Below, piece by piece: positions 9,150-16,238 of a stretch of DNA of 64,000 nucleotides (position 1 is its first letter; each line of letters begins with the position of its first letter). Origin of the DNA: Streptomyces alfalfae (lineage in GTDB: Bacteria > Actinomycetota > Actinomycetes > Streptomycetales > Streptomycetaceae); NCBI RefSeq assembly GCF_004127445.1, contig NZ_QEXM01000042.1, positions 62,001 through 126,000 on the forward strand, given 5' to 3'. A program made the position numbers and the translations under genes. The notes beneath the pieces were generated by a model, which was given only the letters and a program-made list of their open reading frames with translations, did not search any database and had not been told where the DNA came from.

Positions 9150-9768
9150 CCGCCCCTTCGGCGAGGACAGCGGGGACGACCTGCCCGTCGAGCGCCTGAT
9201 GTATGAGGAGATCGAGGACCTCAAGGCGACAGTGCGCCGCCTGGAGGCGCAGATACAACGCCTGGCAGGCGGCACTGGCGACCCGCTCGACCCCTATCCG
9301 GTAGGCCACGAAGCCAACGACGTGTCCCCCGGGACCAGCGAGCCCGAGGCGGAGCCTGCCGAGGAGGAAGAGGAGGAGCCGCAGTACCCGCCGTTCATCC
9401 TGCTGCTCGACTCGCCCGTCTACGACGAGGAGCTGCGCGCCCTGATCGAGTGGGTCGAGGGCGTCCTCGTCCCCGGCTACCTCGGTGAGGCGTCCGCGGA
9501 CGCCCGCTGGTGCCCGCAGTGGATGGACCACGACACCGGCGTCATCCCGCACCTGCACGCCCTGTGGCTGGCATGGCAGGAACTCACCGACCCCGCCGTA
9601 TGCGGCTACACCGGTCCCAGCGTCTGGCACCGCGACCACTACCGGCCGACCATGACCGAGCTGCGCGCCCCCAACGGCCCCTTCCAGGGCTGCACCAAGG
9701 GCGAACACCAGGTCAACCACCGTCTCCCGGGCCGCGTGCCGAGCGCCTGGAACCACGAGCCGGGGTGA
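9139..9768 (+). CDS. DUF4913 domain protein
   Basis: 209 residues, soluble. A short coiled-coil (about 15-40, EEIEDLKATVRRLEAQIQRL) is followed by a Glu-rich linker (EPAEEEEEEPQYPP) and a DUF4913 domain (about 75-200). The domain shows the typical signatures WCPQWMDH, LWLAWQEL and SVWHRDHYRPTM and a C-terminal CTKGEH. DUF4913 proteins are repeatedly found at the end of Streptomyces mobile-element operons beside VirD4-like genes; their function is unknown. Overlap with the coupling ATPase gene indicates coupled translation and perhaps partnership. It is the last gene of the operon. Confidence 0.85.
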   Translation: MSDSRPFGEDSGDDLPVERLMYEEIEDLKATVRRLEAQIQRLAGGTGDPLDPYPVGHEANDVSPGTSEPEAEPAEEEEEEPQYPPFILLLDSPVYDEELRALIEWVEGVLVPGYLGEASADARWCPQWMDHDTGVIPHLHALWLAWQELTDPAVCGYTGPSVWHRDHYRPTMTELRAPNGPFQGCTKGEHQVNHRLPGRVPSAWNHEPG

Positions 9769-10225
9769 GTGGAGCAGTCGCATTGATGCCTTCAGCTGCC
9801 GCCTCCATCGGTTTTGGCGTCTGCCTCGAACTCCTCGACCAGACAGAGCGGGGCAGGGGCCGAGCGCTGCGGGTCGGCATCGGAAGCAGTGGGCGAGTCA
9901 GCGCCTCGCCAGCCTGACGGATGCCCCGCGCCCGCCGAGCACCCGGGCTCATCGCCTGCGGAACAGCGTGTACAGCAGCAAACGCGCATGTGGGCCGTCT
10001 GGACGGCGGCACTCCTGGATGGGAGGGAGCAACACGCGGACGGCGAGGGTCTCCGCAGCAACACCAACGGAGGAGACCGCCTGGGATGTGCTCGATCTGG
10101 TCACATGGGCCGGCCCCGACCACCCCTCGCAGACGGGCAGTCAGGGCCCGCGCGGTCATGCGACCCCGCTGCTGTGGAGCATTTGATGACGGTGCACGTA
10201 TGGCAGCGGTCCGAGGCGAGATCGC
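9769..10225. other. Gene-free, probably decayed stretch between secretion operon and toxin
   Basis: About 460 bases without a convincing gene. Short open frames exist on both strands but have arginine- and serine-rich shadow composition and no ribosome-binding sites. One plus-strand stretch near 10065-10125 reads like real protein (TEETAWDVLDLVTW) but is soon lost to stops and frame changes, so this may be the remains of a former gene. No tRNA, att-like repeat or terminator was recognised. Confidence 0.45.
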
Positions 10226-11266
10226 CTATTTCCGTGGCCCTCGGCGCTGCTCGGGCCCGGACTGATATGCCTCCGGGCGGGACTGGTTCGCTGGCTTTGC
10301 TCCGGAAGCGGAGGGCCGCCCGCCCGTAGTGGTACTGCGGGCGCGTGCAGCCGCCGAGGAAGGCCGGGCTGGTCCCAGACCTGCGCGGGCTGCGGGGGGC
10401 AATAGCGGCAATGCCTGCGTTTCGATTGCTGCGAGGCGGGCCGGCCAGTCACCACCGAGGCTGCGGCTGGCTTCCCGCAGCCGCAACTGTGTGGTGACGA
10501 ATCCGCTGCTCTCGGCCTCTGTCCAGGATCGGGTGCGTTCGCTGTCCAGGCTCTGCCGCAGGCTCGTAGGGTTGGCCCATGTCCCTGAGCTGTCCAGAGC
10601 GTTGCTGTAGCGAGGTTTGGTCTCGCCGCGTCGGTAGACGCTGGCCAGGTCGACCAGCTTGCCGGCGTCGACACGATCGGCCAGGTCCAGGATGCCACGG
10701 TAGGACTCGTCTGCGTTGGCCTGCACAGTGAGCCGTCCCTGGCCCTGGTCGGCTAGTTGCTCGAAGTACCGCGCAATAATCCCTTGGTTGCTCATCGCCC
10801 GCGGTACCCCCATGAATAGAGCCTCGATGCGTGCACCGGATTCCCGGTAGGACCGCATCTTGTGCTCGACGGCCTCAGCGTTCTGGGAGGTCTCTTGAAT
10901 GATCGCGTGCAGGCCGTGGTCGCGGACGTACTGCTCGGCTTGCGCCATCCATGCCCGCCCGTCGGCGCGCGTGTAAGCGGCCATGAGAGTGTCGTCCTGA
11001 GCCATCAGCTCCGCATACGCCGGATGGTACGGCTTGTAGAGGTCGCTATCGACATCCACGAATCCGCCGTGCCGGTTGAGTTGCGCGGCCATCATTTCGG
11101 TGACCCGGCTCTTACCGGCGCCGGGTTGGCCGATGAGGAAGACGATCGTCGGCGTTTCGTGTGGCGTCCGTCCCTGGAGCAAGTCCGGCACGATGCGCTC
11201 ACGGAAGATGCGCTCATTCTCTGCCGAGGACAGCTGGTACCGCTCGGCTTCACTCGGGTCTGTCAC
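10226..11266 (-). CDS. Zeta-type toxin kinase
   Basis: 346 residues. The P-loop at 46-53 (GQPGAGKS) in the context IVFLIGQPGAGKSRVTEMM, followed by FVDVDSDLYKPYHP (about 69-82) and IIQETSQ (about 123-129), is the pattern of zeta toxins. These phosphorylate UDP-N-acetylglucosamine and so block wall synthesis. Residues 1-260 cover the kinase; the C-terminal 70 residues are a disordered Ala/Pro/Arg/Gly tail not needed for the fold. GTG start overlaps the stop of the antitoxin-like gene upstream (GTGA), the usual toxin-antitoxin arrangement. A chloramphenicol-phosphotransferase-like role is less likely because of this partner. Confidence 0.87.
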   Translation of the reverse strand: MTDPSEAERYQLSSAENERIFRERIVPDLLQGRTPHETPTIVFLIGQPGAGKSRVTEMMAAQLNRHGGFVDVDSDLYKPYHPAYAELMAQDDTLMAAYTRADGRAWMAQAEQYVRDHGLHAIIQETSQNAEAVEHKMRSYRESGARIEALFMGVPRAMSNQGIIARYFEQLADQGQGRLTVQANADESYRGILDLADRVDAGKLVDLASVYRRGETKPRYSNALDSSGTWANPTSLRQSLDSERTRSWTEAESSGFVTTQLRLREASRSLGGDWPARLAAIETQALPLLPPAARAGLGPARPSSAAARARSTTTGGRPSASGAKPANQSRPEAYQSGPEQRRGPRK

Positions 11267-11565
11267 GCGATGCCTGCCACGACGTCACGGGCGAGCTGCG
11301 CGTAGTGAGCGCGGGCTGCTGCGATCTGTTCGTGATCAGACGAGCGCAGGCTTTCGCGTGCGCGGGCCAGCCGGGATTGGGCGGCGCGGGCGTTGTCGAT
11401 GACGTCCTGCTCTGGAGCGTCCTTGGTCTCTTCGGCAGAGATGACCGCGCTGTAGGCGCCCACCACCCTGTTGATCGCCTCGATCGCCGCCTCATACGCT
11501 GCCGTTTCCTCATTGGACCACTCGTACGGGCCCAACTGGTCGCTGACGGAGATGCCGTTCGACAT
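11263..11565 (-). CDS. Putative antitoxin of the zeta toxin
   Basis: 100 residues, mostly alpha-helical and acidic (ETAAYEAAIEAINRVVGAYSAVISAEE), fitting the small helical epsilon-like antitoxins that cover the zeta ATP site. ATG 11565 is chosen because AAGGGAG lies six bases upstream on the coding strand; an open frame extending further upstream has no such site. The stop overlaps the toxin start, so the pair is co-translated with the antitoxin first. No DNA-binding motif is visible, so autoregulation is not evident. Function rests on size, composition and position. Confidence 0.8.
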   Translation of the reverse strand: MSNGISVSDQLGPYEWSNEETAAYEAAIEAINRVVGAYSAVISAEETKDAPEQDVIDNARAAQSRLARARESLRSSDHEQIAAARAHYAQLARDVVAGIA

Positions 11566-11629
11566 GATCACTCCCTTTGTGTTCGCGTATCCACATTCTC
11601 GTCGGACACGGGTGGATGCGGGGCTGCAT

Positions 11630-11974
11630 TCAAGATTCACTTGCCCCGTCGGCTCCGGCGCCGTCCTCAGATACATCCCTGGGTCGGACAGGCCGGGCTC
11701 TTGCGTCACGTCGACGGTCTCGATAAGGGCGCCCAAACATCACGGCGTCCAGCGCGTCGGCCAGCTCCGGGTGTATGGCGCGAAGGCGGTCCCGTTCGGC
11801 CCACGGGTTCGCGGCGCTGTCGCGCACACCGGTCATCGGTGACGAGAGACAGGCAGCCACTACAACACCCCTCCAGGCAGCCACCGTACGCCGAGCCCCG
11901 GGCGGGATGAGGCCGTAGTCGGTCACTCCTCTCTGGCCGAACAGTGGCCGTCCCACTGTCGGCTGGAGAGTCAT
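11630..11974 (-). CDS. Doubtful small hypothetical protein
   Basis: A possible 114-residue protein in the otherwise empty 11566-12183 stretch. Its middle (NPWAERDRLRAIHPELADALDAVMFG) reads like a genuine amphipathic helix with natural composition, unlike typical shadow frames. The N-terminal half and the Arg/Asp-rich C-terminus are less convincing, and ribosome-binding support before ATG 11974 is weak. It could be a decayed gene of the mobile region. Reading both strands of the rest of this interval gave nothing else. Confidence 0.3.
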   Translation of the reverse strand: MTLQPTVGRPLFGQRGVTDYGLIPPGARRTVAAWRGVVVAACLSSPMTGVRDSAANPWAERDRLRAIHPELADALDAVMFGRPYRDRRRDARARPVRPRDVSEDGAGADGASES

Positions 11975-12111
11975 CCCCGTCAGTGTGGACCACGTCGGAT
12001 CGCCGGGCCAACGGATCCCTCGTGCGTTCGTCGACGGGCATGCGTCCGGACGTGTGAACGCATTGGTCACCTCTGGGGGTTGTGTGGCCGGACAGTTGGG
12101 GGCAACGGCAG

Positions 12112-12138
12112 TTGAACTGTGGATCACAGTAGTAACCT
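12112..12138 (+). promoter_or_regulatory. Likely promoter with operator-like inverted repeat for the kinase at 12184
   Basis: TTGAAC (12112-12117) and TAACCT (12133-12138) resemble -35 and -10 hexamers, although the 15-base spacing is short. Between them lies a perfect inverted repeat, ACTGTG-GAT-CACAGT (12116-12130). That placement would let a repressor block polymerase. The assignment is from pattern only. Confidence 0.4.
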
Positions 12139-12183
12139 GCTCCCCTTCCGCACCCTCGGGTCAGTCCTGGCTGAGAGCACGTC

Positions 12184-13329
12184 ATGCCACCATCCGCAGC
12201 GCCTACCGCGGCCCGCGAACTCGCCGCTCGGGTCAGTGGCGACGAGAAGTTCCTCATCGGGCCCCTGAAGGGCTACCACCACGAGACCTACGTGTTCCCG
12301 CTGCCGCATGAGCCCGGGACGGTCGGAAGCGGCCGCTGGAAGTGCCGTGAGCCCCGCAAGGACCTGCTCTACTTCGACCGGCGCTGCTTCAGGTCGGAGG
12401 AGGAACTGCTGCGGGCGCTTGACGGCCGCATCAGCAGGATTCCCGAGGTCATCGATGTCGGTGAGTGCGGCCTTCAGCGGTTCATCGAGGGCGGCACGCT
12501 CGGTTCACGCCACACGTTCGACGACGTCATCCCGCGGCACCTGCTCGCCCAGATCGCGGAACTCTTCGGCGAACTGGGCCGGGTCGACCACCAAGAGCTG
12601 AAAGCCGAACGCGACTGCGCCGCGGAGGACCGGCCGGCCGACGGGGACACAGCCGGGTTCCTGGAGCGGCTGATCTGCTTCACAGAGGAAAGGGTCTACC
12701 TCGGCAACGCGCGGAGATTCGGCGGACTGTTCCACTCGCTCGGCATCAGGCCCGACTGTTTCGGGAAGCTGCGAGAACGCGTCGCGGGCATGAGCAGCCG
12801 CCCCTTCTCACTGCTCCACGGAGATCTGCACCGAGAGAACTTCATCGTCGACCCCGAGGGCCGGCTCTGGACCATCGACTGGGAGCTGGCAATGATCGGC
12901 GACCCTCTGTACGACCTGGCCACCCACCTGTATCTCATGCGGTACCGGCCGGACCAGGAAGCCGATGTCATCCGTTCCTGGCGCCATGCCGTCGACGACG
13001 CGAGGCCGGGGAGCTCCGACAACTGGCGGGACGATCTGCCTCGCCTCCTCGACTACAAAAGAGCGCAGTCTGTTTTCACGGACGCCATCCGCGCCTCACT
13101 CACCCTGGATCTACGCCAGGGCTTCGCCGACCGTTCGCTCTTCAGGGCCGCCGAGAAGATCCGTACCGTCCTGGTCGCCGCCGGGCCCGCGCTCGGCATG
13201 ACGAGTGTGCCCGCCCGGGCCCGCATCGTGGAGGCGCTGAGGAAGTGGGCGCACGCCGATGAGAGCAGGCCCACGCCGACGCGACGCGACGCGGGCGGGG
13301 CGGCAGGTTCAGGGTGGCGTCACGCGTAG
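12184..13329 (+). CDS. Aminoglycoside-phosphotransferase-fold kinase
   Basis: 381 residues with the APH/choline-kinase catalytic core. The catalytic loop is LLHGDLHRENF (about 216-226) and the metal-binding segment is TIDWELAMIGDPLYDLATHL (about 236-255). The substrate is unknown: such kinases phosphorylate antibiotics, sugars, amino alcohols or cell metabolites. The N-terminal lobe (FLIGPLKGYHHETYVFPL) contains the ATP-site strands. The last 20 residues are a loose Arg/Thr/Gly tail. Its 3' end overlaps the convergent TetR gene by 10 bases. It lies at the edge of the accessory region, so it may be cargo of the element or the first chromosomal gene. Confidence 0.82.
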   Translation: MPPSAAPTAARELAARVSGDEKFLIGPLKGYHHETYVFPLPHEPGTVGSGRWKCREPRKDLLYFDRRCFRSEEELLRALDGRISRIPEVIDVGECGLQRFIEGGTLGSRHTFDDVIPRHLLAQIAELFGELGRVDHQELKAERDCAAEDRPADGDTAGFLERLICFTEERVYLGNARRFGGLFHSLGIRPDCFGKLRERVAGMSSRPFSLLHGDLHRENFIVDPEGRLWTIDWELAMIGDPLYDLATHLYLMRYRPDQEADVIRSWRHAVDDARPGSSDNWRDDLPRLLDYKRAQSVFTDAIRASLTLDLRQGFADRSLFRAAEKIRTVLVAAGPALGMTSVPARARIVEALRKWAHADESRPTPTRRDAGGAAGSGWRHA

Positions 13330-14015
13330 CGCGCCAGGCCCGACCTGAGTTGGGTGAACGCCCTGTTCGCTGAGGTCACCGCGTCCGGCCAAACCGCCGC
13401 CGCGCTCTCGCCCGCCTTGATCCTGCGCATGTTCTCCTCCGCGAGGACGCGCCGCACGGTCACGATCTGGCCGGCGGCGAGGCGGGCTTCGAGGGTGTTG
13501 CCGCCGTGTGCGGTGAGCAGTGCCTCGGCCAGGGCGCGCTCGGAGCGGTCCTGGTAGGCGTACAGGCGGGCCACCAGGGCCGGGGTGCCGTAGAGGAGCC
13601 GCAGGTAGGCGAGGACTCCGGGGGCGTCGTTGAGGCCGGTCACCGGGTCGTGGCGTTCCAGGCCGTCCAGGAAGTGGCGTTGCAGCGCGTCGAGCGCGGG
13701 CCGCTTGGCGGGGCGGTCGGCGACCACGCGGGCGGCCTCGTCCTCGTGGTCGGCGAAGCGGTGGAGGACCAGGTCCTCCTTGGACGCGAAGTAGCGGAAC
13801 AGGGTCGGCTTCGAGATCTCGGCCGCCGCTGCCACCTCCGCCACGGACACCTTGTCGTAGCCCTTCTCCAGGAAGAGGGCGATCGCCGCCTCGGAGATCG
13901 CCTGGTAGCGCTGGGCCTTCTTGCGTTCCCGCAGGCCGGGCAGGCCGGGGGAGGGGGAGGCGAGGGTGCCGGCGCCCGTGCCCGTCTCGGCGCCGTTGTC
14001 GTCTTCCGTGGTCAT
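13320..14015 (-). CDS. TetR-family regulator, probable repressor of the divergent helicase gene
   Basis: 231 residues from ATG 14015. The helix-turn-helix is at about 45-85 (AISEAAIALFLEKGYDKVSVAEVAAAAEISKPTLFRYFASKEDLV), and the ligand-binding half contains DAPGVLAYLRLLYGTPALVARLY. A GTG at 14078 could add 21 residues, but that stretch contains the candidate operator (14046-14073), which a repressor would normally bind upstream of its own gene, so the shorter start is preferred. The divergent HelD-family helicase gene begins at 14135. Sharing one operator region suggests the regulator senses a small molecule, possibly an RNA-polymerase inhibitor, and releases helicase expression. Confidence 0.85.
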   Translation of the reverse strand: MTTEDDNGAETGTGAGTLASPSPGLPGLRERKKAQRYQAISEAAIALFLEKGYDKVSVAEVAAAAEISKPTLFRYFASKEDLVLHRFADHEDEAARVVADRPAKRPALDALQRHFLDGLERHDPVTGLNDAPGVLAYLRLLYGTPALVARLYAYQDRSERALAEALLTAHGGNTLEARLAAGQIVTVRRVLAEENMRRIKAGESAAAVWPDAVTSANRAFTQLRSGLARYA

Positions 14016-14045
14016 GAGGGGAGTGTAGGCGGCGGGTGAGACCCG

Positions 14046-14112
14046 GTTACGGATATAGACGTTATCCGGTAACGGCACTGCGTAGAAGCGTTACCTAGTT
14101 ACAAATATTACC
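14046..14112. promoter_or_regulatory. Cluster of GTTAC half-sites between TetR and helicase genes
   Basis: GTTACGGATA (14046-14055) is mirrored by TATCCGGTAAC (14063-14073), an inverted repeat broken by one extra base. Three further GTTAC/ATTACC half-sites follow at about 14090, 14098 and 14107. The cluster ends just before TAGTCT (14122-14127), a -10-like hexamer 7 bases from the helicase ATG. This is the expected position of a TetR operator controlling both genes. Confidence 0.6.
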
Positions 14113-14134
14113 GGGTTGCGTTAGTCTCGCTCCC

Positions 14135-16225
14135 ATGACCCACCCCCGCCCCGCGACGACGACGCCCCCTCACCCTCCGGCCTCCGCGACCGCCCTCACC
14201 GAGGAGCGCCGCTACCACGACATCTGCCGCGCCGCCCTCCGCGGCATGGTCGACGGTGCCCAGGAGCGCGTCGTCACCGGCGCCGACGTGTCCGCGTCGG
14301 GCGCCGACGCCGAAGTGCTGGGGTACCGGTTCCGCAGTCACGCCAAAGCCCTGCGGGAGCTTCCCGAGGCGCCGCTGTTCTTCGGGCGGCTCGACTTCGG
14401 GGACGAGGGGGCCGGGGAGCACCGGCGGCAGCGGTACTACATCGGTCGGCTGCGCATCACCGAGGACCCCGCCGCGCCCCCGCTGGTGGTCGACTGGCGG
14501 GCGCCCGTCTCGCGGGCGTTCTACCAGGCAGGCGCCCGCGACCCGCAGGGCGTCGCCGTCCGGCGGCGGTTCGGCTGGGCCCCCGGCAGCAAGGGCGACT
14601 CCGCCGACCTCACCGGCATGGAGGACGAACCCCTCGGCGCAGGCCGAGGCGAACGCGTCGCGGCCCACGCCCGCCCGCAGGGCAGCCGCATCGTCGCCCG
14701 TGAGATCGAGCGGCCCCGCGTCGGCCCCATGCGGGACATCGCCGCCACCATCCAGCCCGAGCAGGACGACCTCGTACGCGGGGAACTCGCCGCCTCCCTC
14801 TGCGTCCAGGGCGCCCCCGGCACCGGCAAGACCGCCGTCGGGCTGCACAGGGCGGCGTATCTGCTCTATACGCACCCCCAGCGCGTACGGCGTTCCGGGA
14901 TGCTCATCCTCGGGCCCAACCGCACCTTCCTGCGCTACATCGCCGAGGTGCTGCCCTCGCTCGGCGAGAGCGGCGTGCGGCAGTCCACCGTGGCGGACGA
15001 GGTCGGGCGGCACCCCGTGCGCGCCCGTGACGACGAGGCCGCCGCGGTAGTCAAGCACGACGCCCGCATGGCCGAGGTGCTGCGCCGCGCGCTCTACGCC
15101 CGCGTCGCGCCGCCCACCGGCGACCTCGCGGTGCCCGACGGCTCGTACCGCTGGCGGGTGCCGCTCGCTGACCTCGCGGGCATCGTCGCGGCCGTGCGGG
15201 ACGAGGAGCCGCCGTACGCCACGGGGCGTGAGCGGGTGCGCAGCAGGGCCGTGCGGCTCGTGCGGGAGCAGGCCGAGCGGCGTTCGGGGCCGCGCGACGG
15301 CACCTGGCTGCGGAAGATCTCCGGGGCCCGCGCCGTCAGCGCGTTCGTCGACGGGAGCTGGCCCAGGGTCAGGGCAGACGAGGTCCTCGCGGTGCTGCTC
15401 GCCGACCCGGCGGCGCTGGCCGAGGCGGCTGACGGAGTCCTCGACGCGGACGAGCAGCGGGCGATCCGCTGGGCCCACCCGCCGCGCTCGCACAAGTCGG
15501 CGAAGTGGACCGCCGCCGACCTCGTGCTGATGGACGAGATCGAGGGGCTGCTCGAACGGCCCGCGGGGTACGCGCACATCGTCGTGGACGAGGCGCAGGA
15601 CCTCTCGCCGATGGAGTGCAGGGCCATCGCGCGCAGGGCGGACTTCGGCTCGCTGACGGTGCTCGGCGACCTGGCGCAGGCCACGACGCCCTGGGCGGCC
15701 CGCGGCTGGCCCGAGCTGCTCGGCCACCTCGGGAAGCCGGAGGCCGAGGTCACCCCGCTGACCACCGGCTTCCGCGTGCCGAGGGCGATCATCGGGCTCG
15801 CCAACCGGCTGCTCGGGCAACTGGACGTCGACGTGCCGCCCGCGCGTTCGATGCGCGACGACGGGGAGCTGACCGTCCGCGAGGTGCGGGACGTGGTGCC
15901 CGCCGCGGTCGAGGCGGTGCGCGCGGCGCTGGGGCGGGAGGGCTCCATCGGGGTCATCGCCGCCGACCGCTCGGCCGAGCGGCTGCGCGCGGCCCTCACC
16001 ACCGCCGGCATCGCGACGTCGACCCCCGACGAACCGGAGGCGCGCGTGAGCGTCCTGCCCGCCTCGCTCGCCAAGGGCCTGGAGTACGACCACGTCGTCG
16101 CCGTCGAACCCGCCGAGATCGCGGAGGCCGAGCGGCGCGGGCCGCACCGGCTGTACGTCGTGCTGACGCGCGCCGTCTCCCGCCTCGACGTCCTGCACAG
16201 CAGGCCGCTCCCCTGGCAGGAGTGA
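14135..16225 (+). CDS. HelD/HelR-family RNA-polymerase-associated helicase-like ATPase
   Basis: 696 residues. The helical N-terminal arm (about 20-75) and the block RYYIGRLRITE...VVDWRAPVSRAFYQA (about 100-132) are signatures of HelD-type proteins, which insert into RNA polymerase, remove it from DNA and recycle it. Walker A is at 226-233 (GAPGTGKT), DEAQDL at about 486-491, and the C-terminal helicase motif VVLTRAVSRLDVL lies near the end. The actinobacterial relative HelR confers tolerance to rifamycins, so such a role is possible here. I see no rifamycin-associated element upstream; a TetR-type operator is there instead. Start ATG has no Shine-Dalgarno sequence and is probably leaderless. 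Confidence 0.88.
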   Translation: MTHPRPATTTPPHPPASATALTEERRYHDICRAALRGMVDGAQERVVTGADVSASGADAEVLGYRFRSHAKALRELPEAPLFFGRLDFGDEGAGEHRRQRYYIGRLRITEDPAAPPLVVDWRAPVSRAFYQAGARDPQGVAVRRRFGWAPGSKGDSADLTGMEDEPLGAGRGERVAAHARPQGSRIVAREIERPRVGPMRDIAATIQPEQDDLVRGELAASLCVQGAPGTGKTAVGLHRAAYLLYTHPQRVRRSGMLILGPNRTFLRYIAEVLPSLGESGVRQSTVADEVGRHPVRARDDEAAAVVKHDARMAEVLRRALYARVAPPTGDLAVPDGSYRWRVPLADLAGIVAAVRDEEPPYATGRERVRSRAVRLVREQAERRSGPRDGTWLRKISGARAVSAFVDGSWPRVRADEVLAVLLADPAALAEAADGVLDADEQRAIRWAHPPRSHKSAKWTAADLVLMDEIEGLLERPAGYAHIVVDEAQDLSPMECRAIARRADFGSLTVLGDLAQATTPWAARGWPELLGHLGKPEAEVTPLTTGFRVPRAIIGLANRLLGQLDVDVPPARSMRDDGELTVREVRDVVPAAVEAVRAALGREGSIGVIAADRSAERLRAALTTAGIATSTPDEPEARVSVLPASLAKGLEYDHVVAVEPAEIAEAERRGPHRLYVVLTRAVSRLDVLHSRPLPWQE

Positions 16226-16238
16226 GGCCGCCCCCGGC

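Noticed and set aside
9968..10186. A 72-residue plus-strand gene containing TEETAWDVLDLVTW
   Set aside because: The N-terminal half has shadow composition, there is no ribosome-binding site and the frame ends abruptly; treated as a possible remnant only.
10226..11266. The zeta-like kinase as an antibiotic phosphotransferase
   Set aside because: The P-loop and DVDSDLYKPYHP context, and overlap with a small helical gene, fit a toxin-antitoxin pair better.
13954..14078. GTG 14078 as the start of the TetR gene
   Set aside because: It would place the probable operator (14046-14073) inside the coding sequence, and the added residues are not part of the TetR fold; ATG 14015 is preferred.
14046..14134. 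A rifamycin-associated element upstream of the HelD-type gene
   Set aside because: No GGGGCTTGCG-type 19-base inverted repeat is present; only GTTAC half-sites are seen.
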